10,635 nucleotides of DNA, from contig SDVU01000771.1 in NCBI GenBank assembly GCA_016256075.1, forward strand, positions 1 to 10,635. Reading direction: 5' to 3'. Of this stretch, positions 1-6,353 are shown piece by piece. The notes under the pieces are model-generated. The model was not told where the DNA came from. It saw only the letters and a list, made by a program, of their open reading frames with translations, and ran no database searches. The DNA is from Dictyocoela muelleri. Its lineage: Eukaryota; Microsporidia. The translations under genes and the position numbers were made by a program. Each line of letters starts with the position of its first letter. Position 1 is the stretch's first letter.

Positions 1-103
1 CATTAGCTCCACAAAAATCACAAGCAAACCCAGGACTAATCAAGATCCCCCTTTCACATAAAAATAAATAGGCATCATTGTTATTAAAGGTTTTTTTAAT
101 CAT
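1..103 (-). CDS. Start of an ISXO2-like (IS1016/Merlin-type) transposase-domain protein, cut by the window edge
   Basis: I see a minus-strand reading frame that runs off the left edge of the window. From the Met at 103 it gives 34 residues, including the stretch LFLCERGILISPGF followed by ACDFCGAN. A short helix, then an 'ERGIL' type segment, then a CxxC knuckle is the arrangement I associate with the N-terminal zinc ribbon of ISXO2-like transposases (Merlin/IS1016 group). The second CxxC and the catalytic domain would lie outside the window. The frame stays open upstream to another Met at 172, but that extension reads through a run of eleven C/G bases giving Trp-Gly-Gly-Gly, so I prefer 103 or an upstream exon. 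The family call rests on a short motif and could be another small zinc-knuckle protein. It could be a transposon gene or a host gene derived from one. Confidence 0.38.
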   Translation of the reverse strand, partial: MIKKTFNNNDAYLFLCERGILISPGFACDFCGAN

Positions 104-148
104 TTCTTTCAATATTATAGGGTTTTTTTCAAAAAATCGATTTTTTTG

Positions 149-159
149 CCCCCCCCCCC
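149..159. repeat. Homopolymer run of 11 C
   Basis: An uninterrupted C tract in a strongly AT-rich setting, directly beside several T and A runs. Such tracts vary in length and are error-prone in assemblies, so reading frames crossing it (the minus-strand frame from 172) should not be trusted. Confidence 0.9.
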
Positions 160-190
160 AATAAGTCCACATTACCGAGTTTTCTATAAT

Positions 191-510
191 CATGGCCTTG
201 TGACTTTTGGTTCTTCTGTTCACCTCATACGTAATATTAAATTAGCAGAGTTCCAGCTGTATACGCGATTGTCGCATTATCAGTGAATAGAGGAAATACC
301 AGTAATTCTTTGTTCGTTTTTTTTAATTATTCACTTTTACTACTTTTAAGCCAAGATGCGTCGCTTCACTTATCCCGACTCCTTAAAATAATATTTATGA
401 TTTATTGTCATTTAGATCAAATCTTATTAGCTATACTACACTAGAAAAACTTTATATTACTACTATAGTTATTGAAGTTTAATTAAATCTCTATTATTTA
501 TTAAGTCGGA
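191..510 (-). mobile_element. SINE copy A, degenerate, lacking its tRNA head
   Basis: This stretch aligns in order with the body of the better copies at 2594-3050 and 5624-6078. Shared landmarks are the 'acttttggttctt' block near 201, 'ccagctgtatacgcgatt' near 253, 'gatgcgtcgc' near 355, 'attgtcat..agatcaaatctta' near 404, 'ctatactacacta' near 431 and the 'tattatttattaag' block near 492. It then stops before the B-box, so the tRNA-related head is missing. Orientation is minus, as in every other copy. No target-site duplication is visible. It is the most diverged copy and probably the oldest. Confidence 0.7.
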
Positions 511-618
511 GCAAAAAATAGAATCATAAGTCACAATATTTAAATTCCGTTCATGAATGACTAAAATATGTCAAACTAAAAACATTAAAGAATCGATATT
601 TCAAAATTAAATTTTTTA

Positions 619-2046
619 CTAAACTTCACCATTAGAAGAATCAAATTCATTTAAATATTTATCGAGATCTGAAATTACAAGGTTTATTGGGTTAAAAATA
701 TTTTCGATATATTTTATGATTTGAATACTTAGCGATTTGTACTGGCAAGGTTTTTCTTTAGTATAATTCAACAGCTTATTTTTAAAACTTAACAGAATTT
801 CCTTCAATGATAAAATCATGTTTTTCAACTGAATTATATTCATCTTTTCGTTTAAAATGCAATTTTTCATAAAATAATGATCTTTACTAAGCTTTTTCAT
901 GATTATTAGGACATTCAATATCCTATTATTAAAGAAATAAAATTTGTTTTCATCAGATATTCCCCATTTTATTGTTGTATCATTGTCATTATTACTTGTT
1001 ATCATGTAAATTTTTAAGGGTTTGGGGGTGTACAGAAAAATTTTTATAATTGATTTAACAATTCGGTATAAATTTCTAAAAAATATCGAAAAATTTTCAG
1101 TACCCATGTTTTCAGGTTTTTTAAAACATTTAATATCATTTAGAGCCATCTCCTGAGATATAATGAACATATAAATAATAGACATTTCGATTAAATCCAA
1201 ACATTTGAAGATAGATTTTTGTATTTCATCCCTTTTAGAATAAATATCAATTATTTCGAAAAATTTATTTTTTATTTCAGAATGTTTTTCATAAATAAAG
1301 GATAAATCTTCGGGATTAACACCATAAAATATTTCATTATTGTCTAATTTGTTAATAAAATATGTTGTTAAATCCTTTATACTATCAAAATAGAAGTTTA
1401 TTTCTCGATATTCTTCCGGTATTGGCAAGGAAATTATCGTGATTATATTATTTTGTGCCAAAATTCGTTTAAAAATATACATCGTCGATGATATATGATC
1501 AATTATCGAGGTTAAAATTTCACGAAAATTTTCCTCTTCGAAAAAAATATTTTCTCTTGAGATTTTTGAATTTTTTAATAACTTTTTAATTTGTTGTTGA
1601 GCATTTTTTATATTTTTAGCAATTTGAAAAAACATTATCTCGTTTTTCAAAAATAAAAAGTTGTATCGGCTTATCCTTCTCTTTGCATCTAAAATTTTTT
1701 CAAATATAAAATTCAAGTGACTTTCTAATATTTCTAATTTTATTTTTTCTATACATTCATGTGAGTTTGAAGTATCAATAATGTATCCAAATTTAATTTT
1801 TCCCTTATAATCTAAAATATCATAATATTTATTGATTATATAATCGTACTTCCCGTATATATAACCTGTAAATTTTAATAGTTCACTATCAAGTGTATTT
1901 TCATATATTTCTTCAAGATTTATTGTTGTATAAGTTATAACATTAGCGATATTCTGAATATCATTAAAAAAATTGTTAATAGATATTAGTTTCTCATTCA
2001 ATTCATCTTTTTGGGATAAAATCAGAATAATCAATAATGAAATCAT
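619..2046 (-). CDS. Paralogue 1 of a divergent pair: uncharacterised helical protein with a short N-terminal hydrophobic (signal-like) segment, 475 aa
   Basis: I do not recognise the family. The reading frame is intact and intronless. Residues 1-11 are almost purely Ile/Leu after MIS, like a short signal peptide or anchor, followed by a charged stretch with ELNEK at 15-19. The rest is rich in Ile, Asn, Lys and Phe and looks all-helical. Motifs shared with paralogue 2 (6354-7790), in order: FGYIIDTS (86-93), an SR.NF helix near 126-130, EIFYGVNPED (238-247), Cys282 followed 16 residues later by QE, and PKPLKI (341-346). The Met at 2046 is preferred because an in-frame stop lies shortly upstream and both paralogues start exactly 14 residues before ELNEK. 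A CTGTCATAA word lies 60 nt upstream. Secretion is inferred from the N-terminus. No catalytic residues or known domains are seen. That it is a real gene is well supported by the paralogue. Confidence 0.85.
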   Translation of the reverse strand: MISLLIILILSQKDELNEKLISINNFFNDIQNIANVITYTTINLEEIYENTLDSELLKFTGYIYGKYDYIINKYYDILDYKGKIKFGYIIDTSNSHECIEKIKLEILESHLNFIFEKILDAKRRISRYNFLFLKNEIMFFQIAKNIKNAQQQIKKLLKNSKISRENIFFEEENFREILTSIIDHISSTMYIFKRILAQNNIITIISLPIPEEYREINFYFDSIKDLTTYFINKLDNNEIFYGVNPEDLSFIYEKHSEIKNKFFEIIDIYSKRDEIQKSIFKCLDLIEMSIIYMFIISQEMALNDIKCFKKPENMGTENFSIFFRNLYRIVKSIIKIFLYTPKPLKIYMITSNNDNDTTIKWGISDENKFYFFNNRILNVLIIMKKLSKDHYFMKNCILNEKMNIIQLKNMILSLKEILLSFKNKLLNYTKEKPCQYKSLSIQIIKYIENIFNPINLVISDLDKYLNEFDSSNGEV

Positions 2047-2097
2047 AGATTCAATTTTTTCGTTTTATTTAAAATACAAGAAATCAAAATTTTATTT

Positions 2098-2106
2098 TTA
2101 TGACAG
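2098..2106 (-). promoter_or_regulatory. Conserved upstream word CTGTCATAA, 60 nt before the paralogue 1 ATG
   Basis: The word begins exactly 60 nt upstream of the ATG at 2046. Paralogue 2 has the identical 9-mer at exactly the same distance. Without gaps, about 19 of the first 25 positions agree between the two upstream regions, and a TT.AAA core roughly 25 nt before each ATG also lines up. It could be a core promoter, a transcription start or a 5' leader element. Function is inferred from the conserved sequence and spacing. Confidence 0.5.
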
Positions 2107-2582
2107 CCAAATAAATATTTAAATTAATTTGAAAATAGTGGTAGTTTTTTATCTTTAAATCCTAATTATTATCAAATTATATTTTTTTCAATTATAATTC
2201 TTACGTCACTGAATTTATACGTTGTAAAAGAATAAAATGAAATAAATTCTACAACAAAAAAAATGTCATTTTTTAGATCCTTTCAGTATTGAAATTTGAC
2301 ATTAATAAAAAATAAGAAACTAGAACAACATTAAGTCTTAAAGCAGTGGGGGTTTTTATTATTTTTTTTATAAATTATTTTAAAAAATAGGCAAAATAGA
2401 TAAGTTTTAAGTTGATAATAGTAATTTCTAATACTGTACTATTCATTAAATTATTATTAATATCTTTAAAAGACCTGTTAATCTAATTATTATGTTTTTT
2501 AAGAAAATGTAATTTATTAATTATAAATGTTATCATTATAGCCCGCTTACAGCTGTTCCAGTTTGAAGATAAATGTTCTAAA
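2107..2582. other. AT-rich intergenic region, no gene seen
   Basis: Apart from the upstream word of paralogue 1 at its left edge, I see only A/T-rich sequence with T-runs near 2150, 2180 and 2360. No frame has coding character, and no repeat boundary, tRNA or element terminus is evident. Confidence 0.6.
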
Positions 2583-2593
2583 AAAATTCGGTA
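2583..2593. repeat. Target-site duplication of SINE B, left copy
   Basis: aaaattcggta, matching aaaatacggta at 3051-3061 in 10 of 11 positions and directly abutting the SINE ends. Confidence 0.65.
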
Positions 2594-3050
2594 TATATTA
2601 CATGCTGATAACATCCATAGCTACCGATCCAGAGAGCTGTCTCTTACTTGGATCTGTGATCTTTGGTTCTTGGTGTTCCAATAATACGTCACTTCCTAAG
2701 CTACCCAGAAGCCCAGCTGTATATGCGATTTTCGTTTTATCAATGACTCGGCAGGATACAGGTAATTAGAGGCTTTTTCATGATATTTTATTTATCACTA
2801 CTTTTTGCCGAGATGCGTCGCCGTACTCATCCCCACCCCTAGGAGAGTCCCTTCTGCTTCATTGTCATACTAGACAAAGTTTTAATCAGCTATACCACAC
2901 TGGAAAAACTGTATATTCTACTATAATTATATAGTTTTTGACTGCTTAATGACATTCTCTCATTATTTGTTAAAGAGTGACATCAACGGGATTCAAACCT
3001 CGATACTTAGAATTTACATTCAAGAGTGTTAACCACAGAGCTGACTGGAC
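2594..3050 (-). mobile_element. SINE copy B, full length, tRNA-derived, with target-site duplication
   Basis: Full-length copy (457 bp) of the same family as 5624-6078. Read on the minus strand it starts with a tRNA-related head. The A-box-like segment is near 3028-3050 (CTCTGTGGTTAAC), and the B-box GGTTTGAATCC lies just downstream of it. A body of about 370 bp follows and ends in TA-rich sequence (TGTAATATA). The element is flanked by 11-bp duplications: aaaattcggta at 2583-2593 and aaaatacggta at 3051-3061, with one mismatch. LINE-assisted retroposition is the known mechanism for such elements. Confidence 0.85.
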
Positions 3051-3061
3051 AAAATACGGTA
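3051..3061. repeat. Target-site duplication of SINE B, right copy
   Basis: aaaatacggta, abutting the tRNA-head end of SINE B and pairing with 2583-2593. Confidence 0.65.
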
Positions 3062-3202
3062 AAAATCTTATTGTTATAACAAAAAAACCCAGGGTTTTTT
3101 AAAAAAAAAGAAAGGTTTTCCTTCATATTTACATGACTAAAATCTTTTGGAAAATTAAAGAACATTTTTTATTTTTTTTAATTTAAAAGCAATTTAAATT
3201 AT

Positions 3203-3480
3203 AAATATATTACTTGCTGACAACATCCATAGTTGCCAACCCGATGAGCTATCTCCTACCTTGGTTCTGGGGTTTTTGGCTCTTAGTGTACCGGCAATAC
3301 GTCCTTTCTTAAGCTACTAGAAGCCCAGATGTATACACGATTTTTGTCTTATCAATGACTCGGCAGGATACAGGTAATTAGTGGGGTTTCATGAATTTTT
3401 ATTTTTCACTACTTTTTGCCGAGATGCGTCGCCGCACTCAATTCCACACCTAGGAGAGTCTCTTCTGCTTAATTGTCATA
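3203..3480 (-). mobile_element. SINE copy C, body only
   Basis: It aligns closely with copies B and E from the 3' tail ('atatattacttgctgac') through 'ctcggcaggatacaggtaat', 'tttttgccgagatgcgtcgc' and 'cctaggagagtctcttctgc' to 'aattgtcata'. The similarity ends there, before the B-box, so the tRNA head is absent. A 5'-truncated SINE of this type fits incomplete reverse transcription or later deletion. It lies 22 bp left of the target duplication of hAT MITE 1, so the MITE did not clearly cut it. Confidence 0.75.
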
Positions 3481-3502
3481 GATTGGAGTTGATTATCATT
3501 TT

Positions 3503-3510
3503 ATCTAGAC
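3503..3510. repeat. 8-bp target duplication of hAT MITE 1, left
   Basis: ATCTAGAC, identical to 3907-3914. Confidence 0.9.
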
Positions 3511-3906
3511 CAGTGTTTCCCAAAGGAGTGCATATGCACCCCAATGGGGTCATTGGAGTTTTCATGGGGGTCATTGGAGTTTCATGGGAAAGCAATTTAG
3601 ATTTTATGGACAGTAATTTGGATTTTATGGGGGTCGGGGTGTATTTTCAAGGGATGAGCTATTTAAATTTTCAGGTATCTAGGACCTAAACTTGAAAACT
3701 TCAAACCTAATTTAAATCACTCTGTAATAAACCTCAGAGTCAATCGTCTCATTAGATAAATAATTTTATTTTGCACTATTATTACATAAATCAATAGAAA
3801 AAATTAGAAATTTGTTTTATAAATACCTATTGTTTTATAATGGCGGGGAAACAAAATTTTTTTCGGCTAGGGGGGAACATGAACCGAAATAGGTTGGACA
3901 ACACTG
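3511..3906. mobile_element. Non-autonomous hAT-type element (MITE 1), 396 bp
   Basis: The termini are imperfect inverted repeats beginning CAGTGTTtcCCAAa (left) and, read inward on the other strand, CAGTGTTgtCCAAc (right). Exact 8-bp duplications ATCTAGAC flank it at 3503-3510 and 3907-3914. CAGTG-type ends with 8-bp duplications are the known signature of hAT transposons. There is no transposase frame. The 102-codon open frame crossing its left half is not conserved coding sequence. Near the left end are two short tandem pairs, the 'ggtcattggagt..tcatggg' unit at about 3548-3588 and the 'aatttrgattttatgg' unit at about 3593-3630. Confidence 0.92.
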
Positions 3907-3914
3907 ATCTAGAC
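3907..3914. repeat. 8-bp target duplication of hAT MITE 1, right
   Basis: ATCTAGAC, identical to 3503-3510. Confidence 0.9.
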
Positions 3915-4004
3915 GGTCAATATAATTTTTTTTGCTCATTAGAGTTTCATCAATTAGATCATTATATTCACCCACAAACATTAAATTTTTCAAATGCATA
4001 ACTT

Positions 4005-4377
4005 TTATTCAATGAATAAGTTAAAATCAGAATTTATCTTCTGAAAGACAATTTTTGACATCTTGCCATCATTTATAATCCTCTTTTGGTAATCATTGTT
4101 AAGAAATTCAAAATAGATAACGGATTTCCACGAATAGAAACATAAAGAATTTTTATCATTTTTATTATAAAACCCTTCGTTTATTACAATTCGAATTTTT
4201 ACATCCTTATCATACCCAAGCATATATTCAATATCAAGAAGAACACCATTTTAAAACCACATTAGTGCATTTGATATCTTTTGAAACCATATTCCCCTCT
4301 TTAAAAAACCTTAAAGGCGTCAGACTTAAGAAAACATAGAAAGCTGTTTGAGTTAGTAAGATAATTATTACACTCAT
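4005..4377 (-). pseudogene. Probable decayed small secreted-protein gene
   Basis: I do not recognise it. The first part (4377-4234) starts MSVIIILLTQTAF and continues hydrophobic for about 25 residues, a convincing signal-peptide-like start, then turns polar. The second part (open from 4250, with a Met at 4223, to the stop at 4005-4007) is in another frame. It reads as a soluble domain with alternating hydrophobic residues, such as VKIRIVINEG and SVIYFEFLNN, which suggests beta strands. The two frames overlap by about 17 bp on the same strand, so the simplest view is one gene of about 120 codons interrupted by a single frame change. A sequencing error or coincidental adjacency is also possible. 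An AATAAA on the minus strand overlaps the stop. No toxin, enzyme or structural family is evident. It sits between the two large paralogues, and the first part has no CTGTCATAA word upstream. Confidence 0.4.
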
Positions 4378-4420
4378 TCTTTTAGAGTATTTATATTTTT
4401 TTTTCTTTAAGTCCGTGTGA

Positions 4421-4621
4421 CCGGGCAGAAAATCTACTCAACTACACTCCCTGGTTCTCGAAGATGATAAATTATCATTTGATGATGTAAAAGAAGAATT
4501 CATTCTAATTCAATTTATTGATAAAGAAAATACTCTGCTTTTTAATGAAGACAAAGAAGAGATTGGAATCTTAAGGCAGAACTGTTACATTTCGAGGTTC
4601 AAAATGTCTTTATGTTCGTGA
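4421..4621 (+). other. Coding-like open stretch of 66 codons, no start codon, possible exon or gene remnant
   Basis: The frame is open between TGA at 4418-4420 and TGA at 4619-4621. The predicted residues have protein-like composition rather than the low-complexity sequence typical of chance frames here. They include the charged segments DDKLSFDDVKEEF and FIDKENTLLFNEDKEE. There is no early Met. A pyrimidine run followed by AAG at about 4397-4411 could be a splice acceptor, but the frame leading from it is closed. It lies 44 bp from the start of the small secreted-gene remnant, in the opposite direction. I cannot assign it. It may be a decayed gene fragment. Confidence 0.22.
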
Positions 4622-4648
4622 ATATTATTTCTCATACACTTTTAATAA

Positions 4649-4656
4649 CTTTAGAT
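4649..4656. repeat. 8-bp target duplication of hAT MITE 2, left
   Basis: CTTTAGAT, identical to 5377-5384. Confidence 0.9.
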
Positions 4657-5376
4657 CAGTGGTCGGCAACCCCTGGTCTACGGACCGGTGCTGGTCCGTG
4701 GAAAAAATTTTGCCGTTTCGGTGAGAAAATTTTGCCGTCCTGCGGATAAAATATATATATTATATATATTCATATTACATGTTAACAACATTCATACTTG
4801 TCTAGCTGAAGAGTTGTCACCGACCATAGTCTTTAGATCTTTTATTCCTCGTGTTCACGTAATACGTCCTCATAAGATACACAGAAGCTCGGGGGGGGTG
4901 TACACATGATTTTCGTAGTATCAATAACTCAGCAGGATACGAGTAATTAGAGGCGTTTCTTGGTTTTCAATTTTCGCATCTTTTTGCAAAGATACGTCAC
5001 CGCAGTCAACCTCACAGCTACATGTGTCTCTTCTGCTTAATTTAATATTAGACCAGATCTTAATCAGCCATACCACACTGGAACAACTTTATATTAATAC
5101 TATAGTTATATACTTATTGATCGCTTTATGTAAACCCTATTTATTTATTAAAGTGATGTCAGAGGAATTACAACTCTAATGCATAATTTTTACATTCAAG
5201 AGTGATAACCACTATGCAATCTCGAAGTTTTCGATTTTAGGAAATGTTTTCGTTCAATTTTGATATATAAATAATTGTATATAATTTATCGGCGGCGAAT
5301 TTTTTTTATACTTGGACCGGACCGCGAATTTTTTTACACTTTGACCAGTCTGTAGTAAAAAAGGTTGGGGACACTG
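4657..5376. mobile_element. Non-autonomous hAT-type element (MITE 2), 720 bp including a nested SINE
   Basis: The left end CAGTGGTCGGCAACC and the right end, read inward, CAGTGTCCCCAACC form imperfect terminal inverted repeats. Exact 8-bp duplications CTTTAGAT flank it at 4649-4656 and 5377-5384, as expected for hAT. Just inside the left end is a hairpin with a 7-bp stem, ACGGACC to GGTCCGT, at 4680-4699, then two copies of a 'gaaaattttgccg' unit. The right side has two direct copies of an unit of about 24 bp (c/ggcgaattttttt..ac.tggacc) at about 5294-5318 and 5322-5345, inverted relative to the left ones. There is no transposase frame. SINE copy D occupies most of the interior, so the element itself is only about 255 bp. 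Confidence 0.92.
4765..5227 (-). mobile_element. SINE copy D, nested inside hAT MITE 2
   Basis: It aligns end to end with copies B and E, from the TA-rich tail ('catattacatgttaac') to the tRNA head. The A-box-like segment is still visible on the minus strand (ATAGTGGTTATCACTC), but the B-box has decayed (AGTTGTAATTCC). Body landmarks such as 'ctcagcaggatac' and 'cataccacactggaacaac' are kept. Both ends fall inside the MITE, so the SINE inserted into it, or the pair moved together afterwards. I see no clear target duplication. The ends are good to about 10 bp. Confidence 0.8.
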
Positions 5377-5384
5377 CTTTAGAT
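5377..5384. repeat. 8-bp target duplication of hAT MITE 2, right
   Basis: CTTTAGAT, identical to 4649-4656. Confidence 0.9.
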
Positions 5385-5608
5385 CTTTTTTTAGTCTAAA
5401 GAATATTGTATAAAAAAAACGACGACAGCCGGATATGTTGAGTTCTATAAAAAAAAATTATGAAATTTTTTCTTGATAAGCGAACCTAACTACTATTCGA
5501 TAATCCGACCTTATAAAAAGCCTTGTAAAAACCGTTGTTGATAGAGTAAATTGGCCCAAGAACTAAAAGTTAAACAGATCTTAGTTGAAAAATCCTTTGA
5601 GTTAAAAA
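5385..5608. other. Intergenic spacer, nothing recognised
   Basis: A/T-rich unique-looking sequence between hAT MITE 2 and SINE E. No open frame of note, no tRNA and no element ends seen. Confidence 0.55.
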
Positions 5609-5623
5609 ATATAGATATCATTA
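5609..5623. repeat. Target-site duplication of SINE E, left
   Basis: atatagatatcatta, differing at one position from 6079-6093. Confidence 0.85.
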
Positions 5624-6078
5624 TAGTATATTACATGCTGACAAAATCTATGCTGTCAACCCGGTGAGCTGTCTCCTACCTTGGTCTGCGACTTTTTGTT
5701 CTTGGTGTTCCAATAATACGTCGCTTCCTAAGCTACCCAGAAGCCCAGCTGTATACTTGATTTTGATTTAACAATAACTCAGCAGGATACAGGCAATTAG
5801 TGGCTTTTCATGAATCTATATTTCTCACTACTTTTTGCCGAGGAGCGTCACCGCACTCATCCCCACGCCTAGGAGTGTCCATTCTACTTCATTGTCATAT
5901 TAGACCAAATCTTAATCAGTTATACTACACTGGAACAACTGTATATTATACTATAATTATATAGTTTGACCGCTTAATATCATTCCCTCATTATTTATTA
6001 AAGAGTGACTCTGGCGGATTCGAACCATGATACTTAAATTTTCATTCAAGAGTGTTAACCACTGAGCTATCTGGTTCC
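5624..6078 (-). mobile_element. SINE copy E, full length and best preserved, with 15-bp target duplication
   Basis: 455 bp. On the minus strand the tRNA-related head begins at 6078. The A-box TAGCTCAGTGG is at 6059-6069 and the B-box GGTTCGAATCC, matching the Pol III consensus, is at 6016-6026. The head is followed by a body of about 390 bp that is not tRNA-related and a short TA-rich tail (CATGTAATATACTA). Flanks are atatagatatcatta (5609-5623) and atatagatattatta (6079-6093), 14 of 15 identical. Intact boxes and an almost perfect duplication suggest this is the youngest of the five copies. It lies about 275 bp upstream of paralogue 2. Confidence 0.9.
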
Positions 6079-6093
6079 ATATAGATATTATTA
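6079..6093. repeat. Target-site duplication of SINE E, right
   Basis: atatagatattatta, abutting the tRNA-head end of SINE E. Confidence 0.85.
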
Positions 6094-6141
6094 ACATCCA
6101 AAATATTCTCTAATCAAATTAAAAAAAATTATCAATTTTCC

Positions 6142-6178
6142 AAAAAAAAACTAAAAAAAAACTAAAAAAAACAAAAAG
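6142..6178. repeat. A-rich tandem low-complexity run
   Basis: Three successive blocks of eight or nine A ending in C or CT. This simple sequence lies between SINE E and paralogue 2 and has no further content. Confidence 0.8.
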
Positions 6179-6293
6179 TTTATTTTTTAATTTTTGAAGA
6201 TTTTCAATTTTGAGTGTAATTTTATCAGATTACATGATAATTGGTTCGTAATCTATCCTAAAAATTCGATTAAAAACGTCATAGTTTCGACAG

Positions 6294-6302
6294 CTGTCAT
6301 AA
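6294..6302 (+). promoter_or_regulatory. Conserved upstream word CTGTCATAA, 60 nt before the paralogue 2 ATG
   Basis: Identical to the word upstream of paralogue 1 and at the same 60-nt distance from the start codon. Here it forms the right half of a 10-bp palindrome GACAGCTGTC at 6290-6299, which paralogue 1 lacks. It is a candidate shared core promoter or leader element. Its role is inferred from the match alone. Confidence 0.5.
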
Positions 6303-6353
6303 TATTAATATCGCGATTATCATAGCTTAAAAGAAAAAGTAAAAAAATTTTAT

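Noticed and set aside
1767-1790. Similarity of the FGYIIDTS motif to the 'DTS' strand of MutS-type proteins
   Set aside because: Only a few residues agree. None of the MutS core, lever or ATPase motifs follow in either paralogue.
2563-2769. Plus-strand open frame of 68 codons
   Set aside because: It lies almost entirely inside SINE B, antisense to it, and the frame is not kept in copies C, D or E.
3381-3689. Plus-strand open frame of 102 codons
   Set aside because: It runs from the body of SINE C across unique sequence into hAT MITE 1. The repetitive Met-Gly-Val stretches come from the MITE's short tandem repeats.
3481-3930. hAT MITE 1 splitting SINE C, with the SINE head continuing on its right side
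   Set aside because: The sequence from 3481 to 3502 and after 3914 does not align with the expected remainder of the SINE.
4688-4909. Plus-strand open frame of 73 codons
   Set aside because: It crosses the junction of MITE 2 and SINE D, so it is a chance fusion of repeat sequence.
6004-6078. A functional tRNA gene on the minus strand, given good A and B boxes
   Set aside because: It lacks a paired acceptor stem and is continuous with a SINE body that has target duplications at its outer ends. It is the SINE head.
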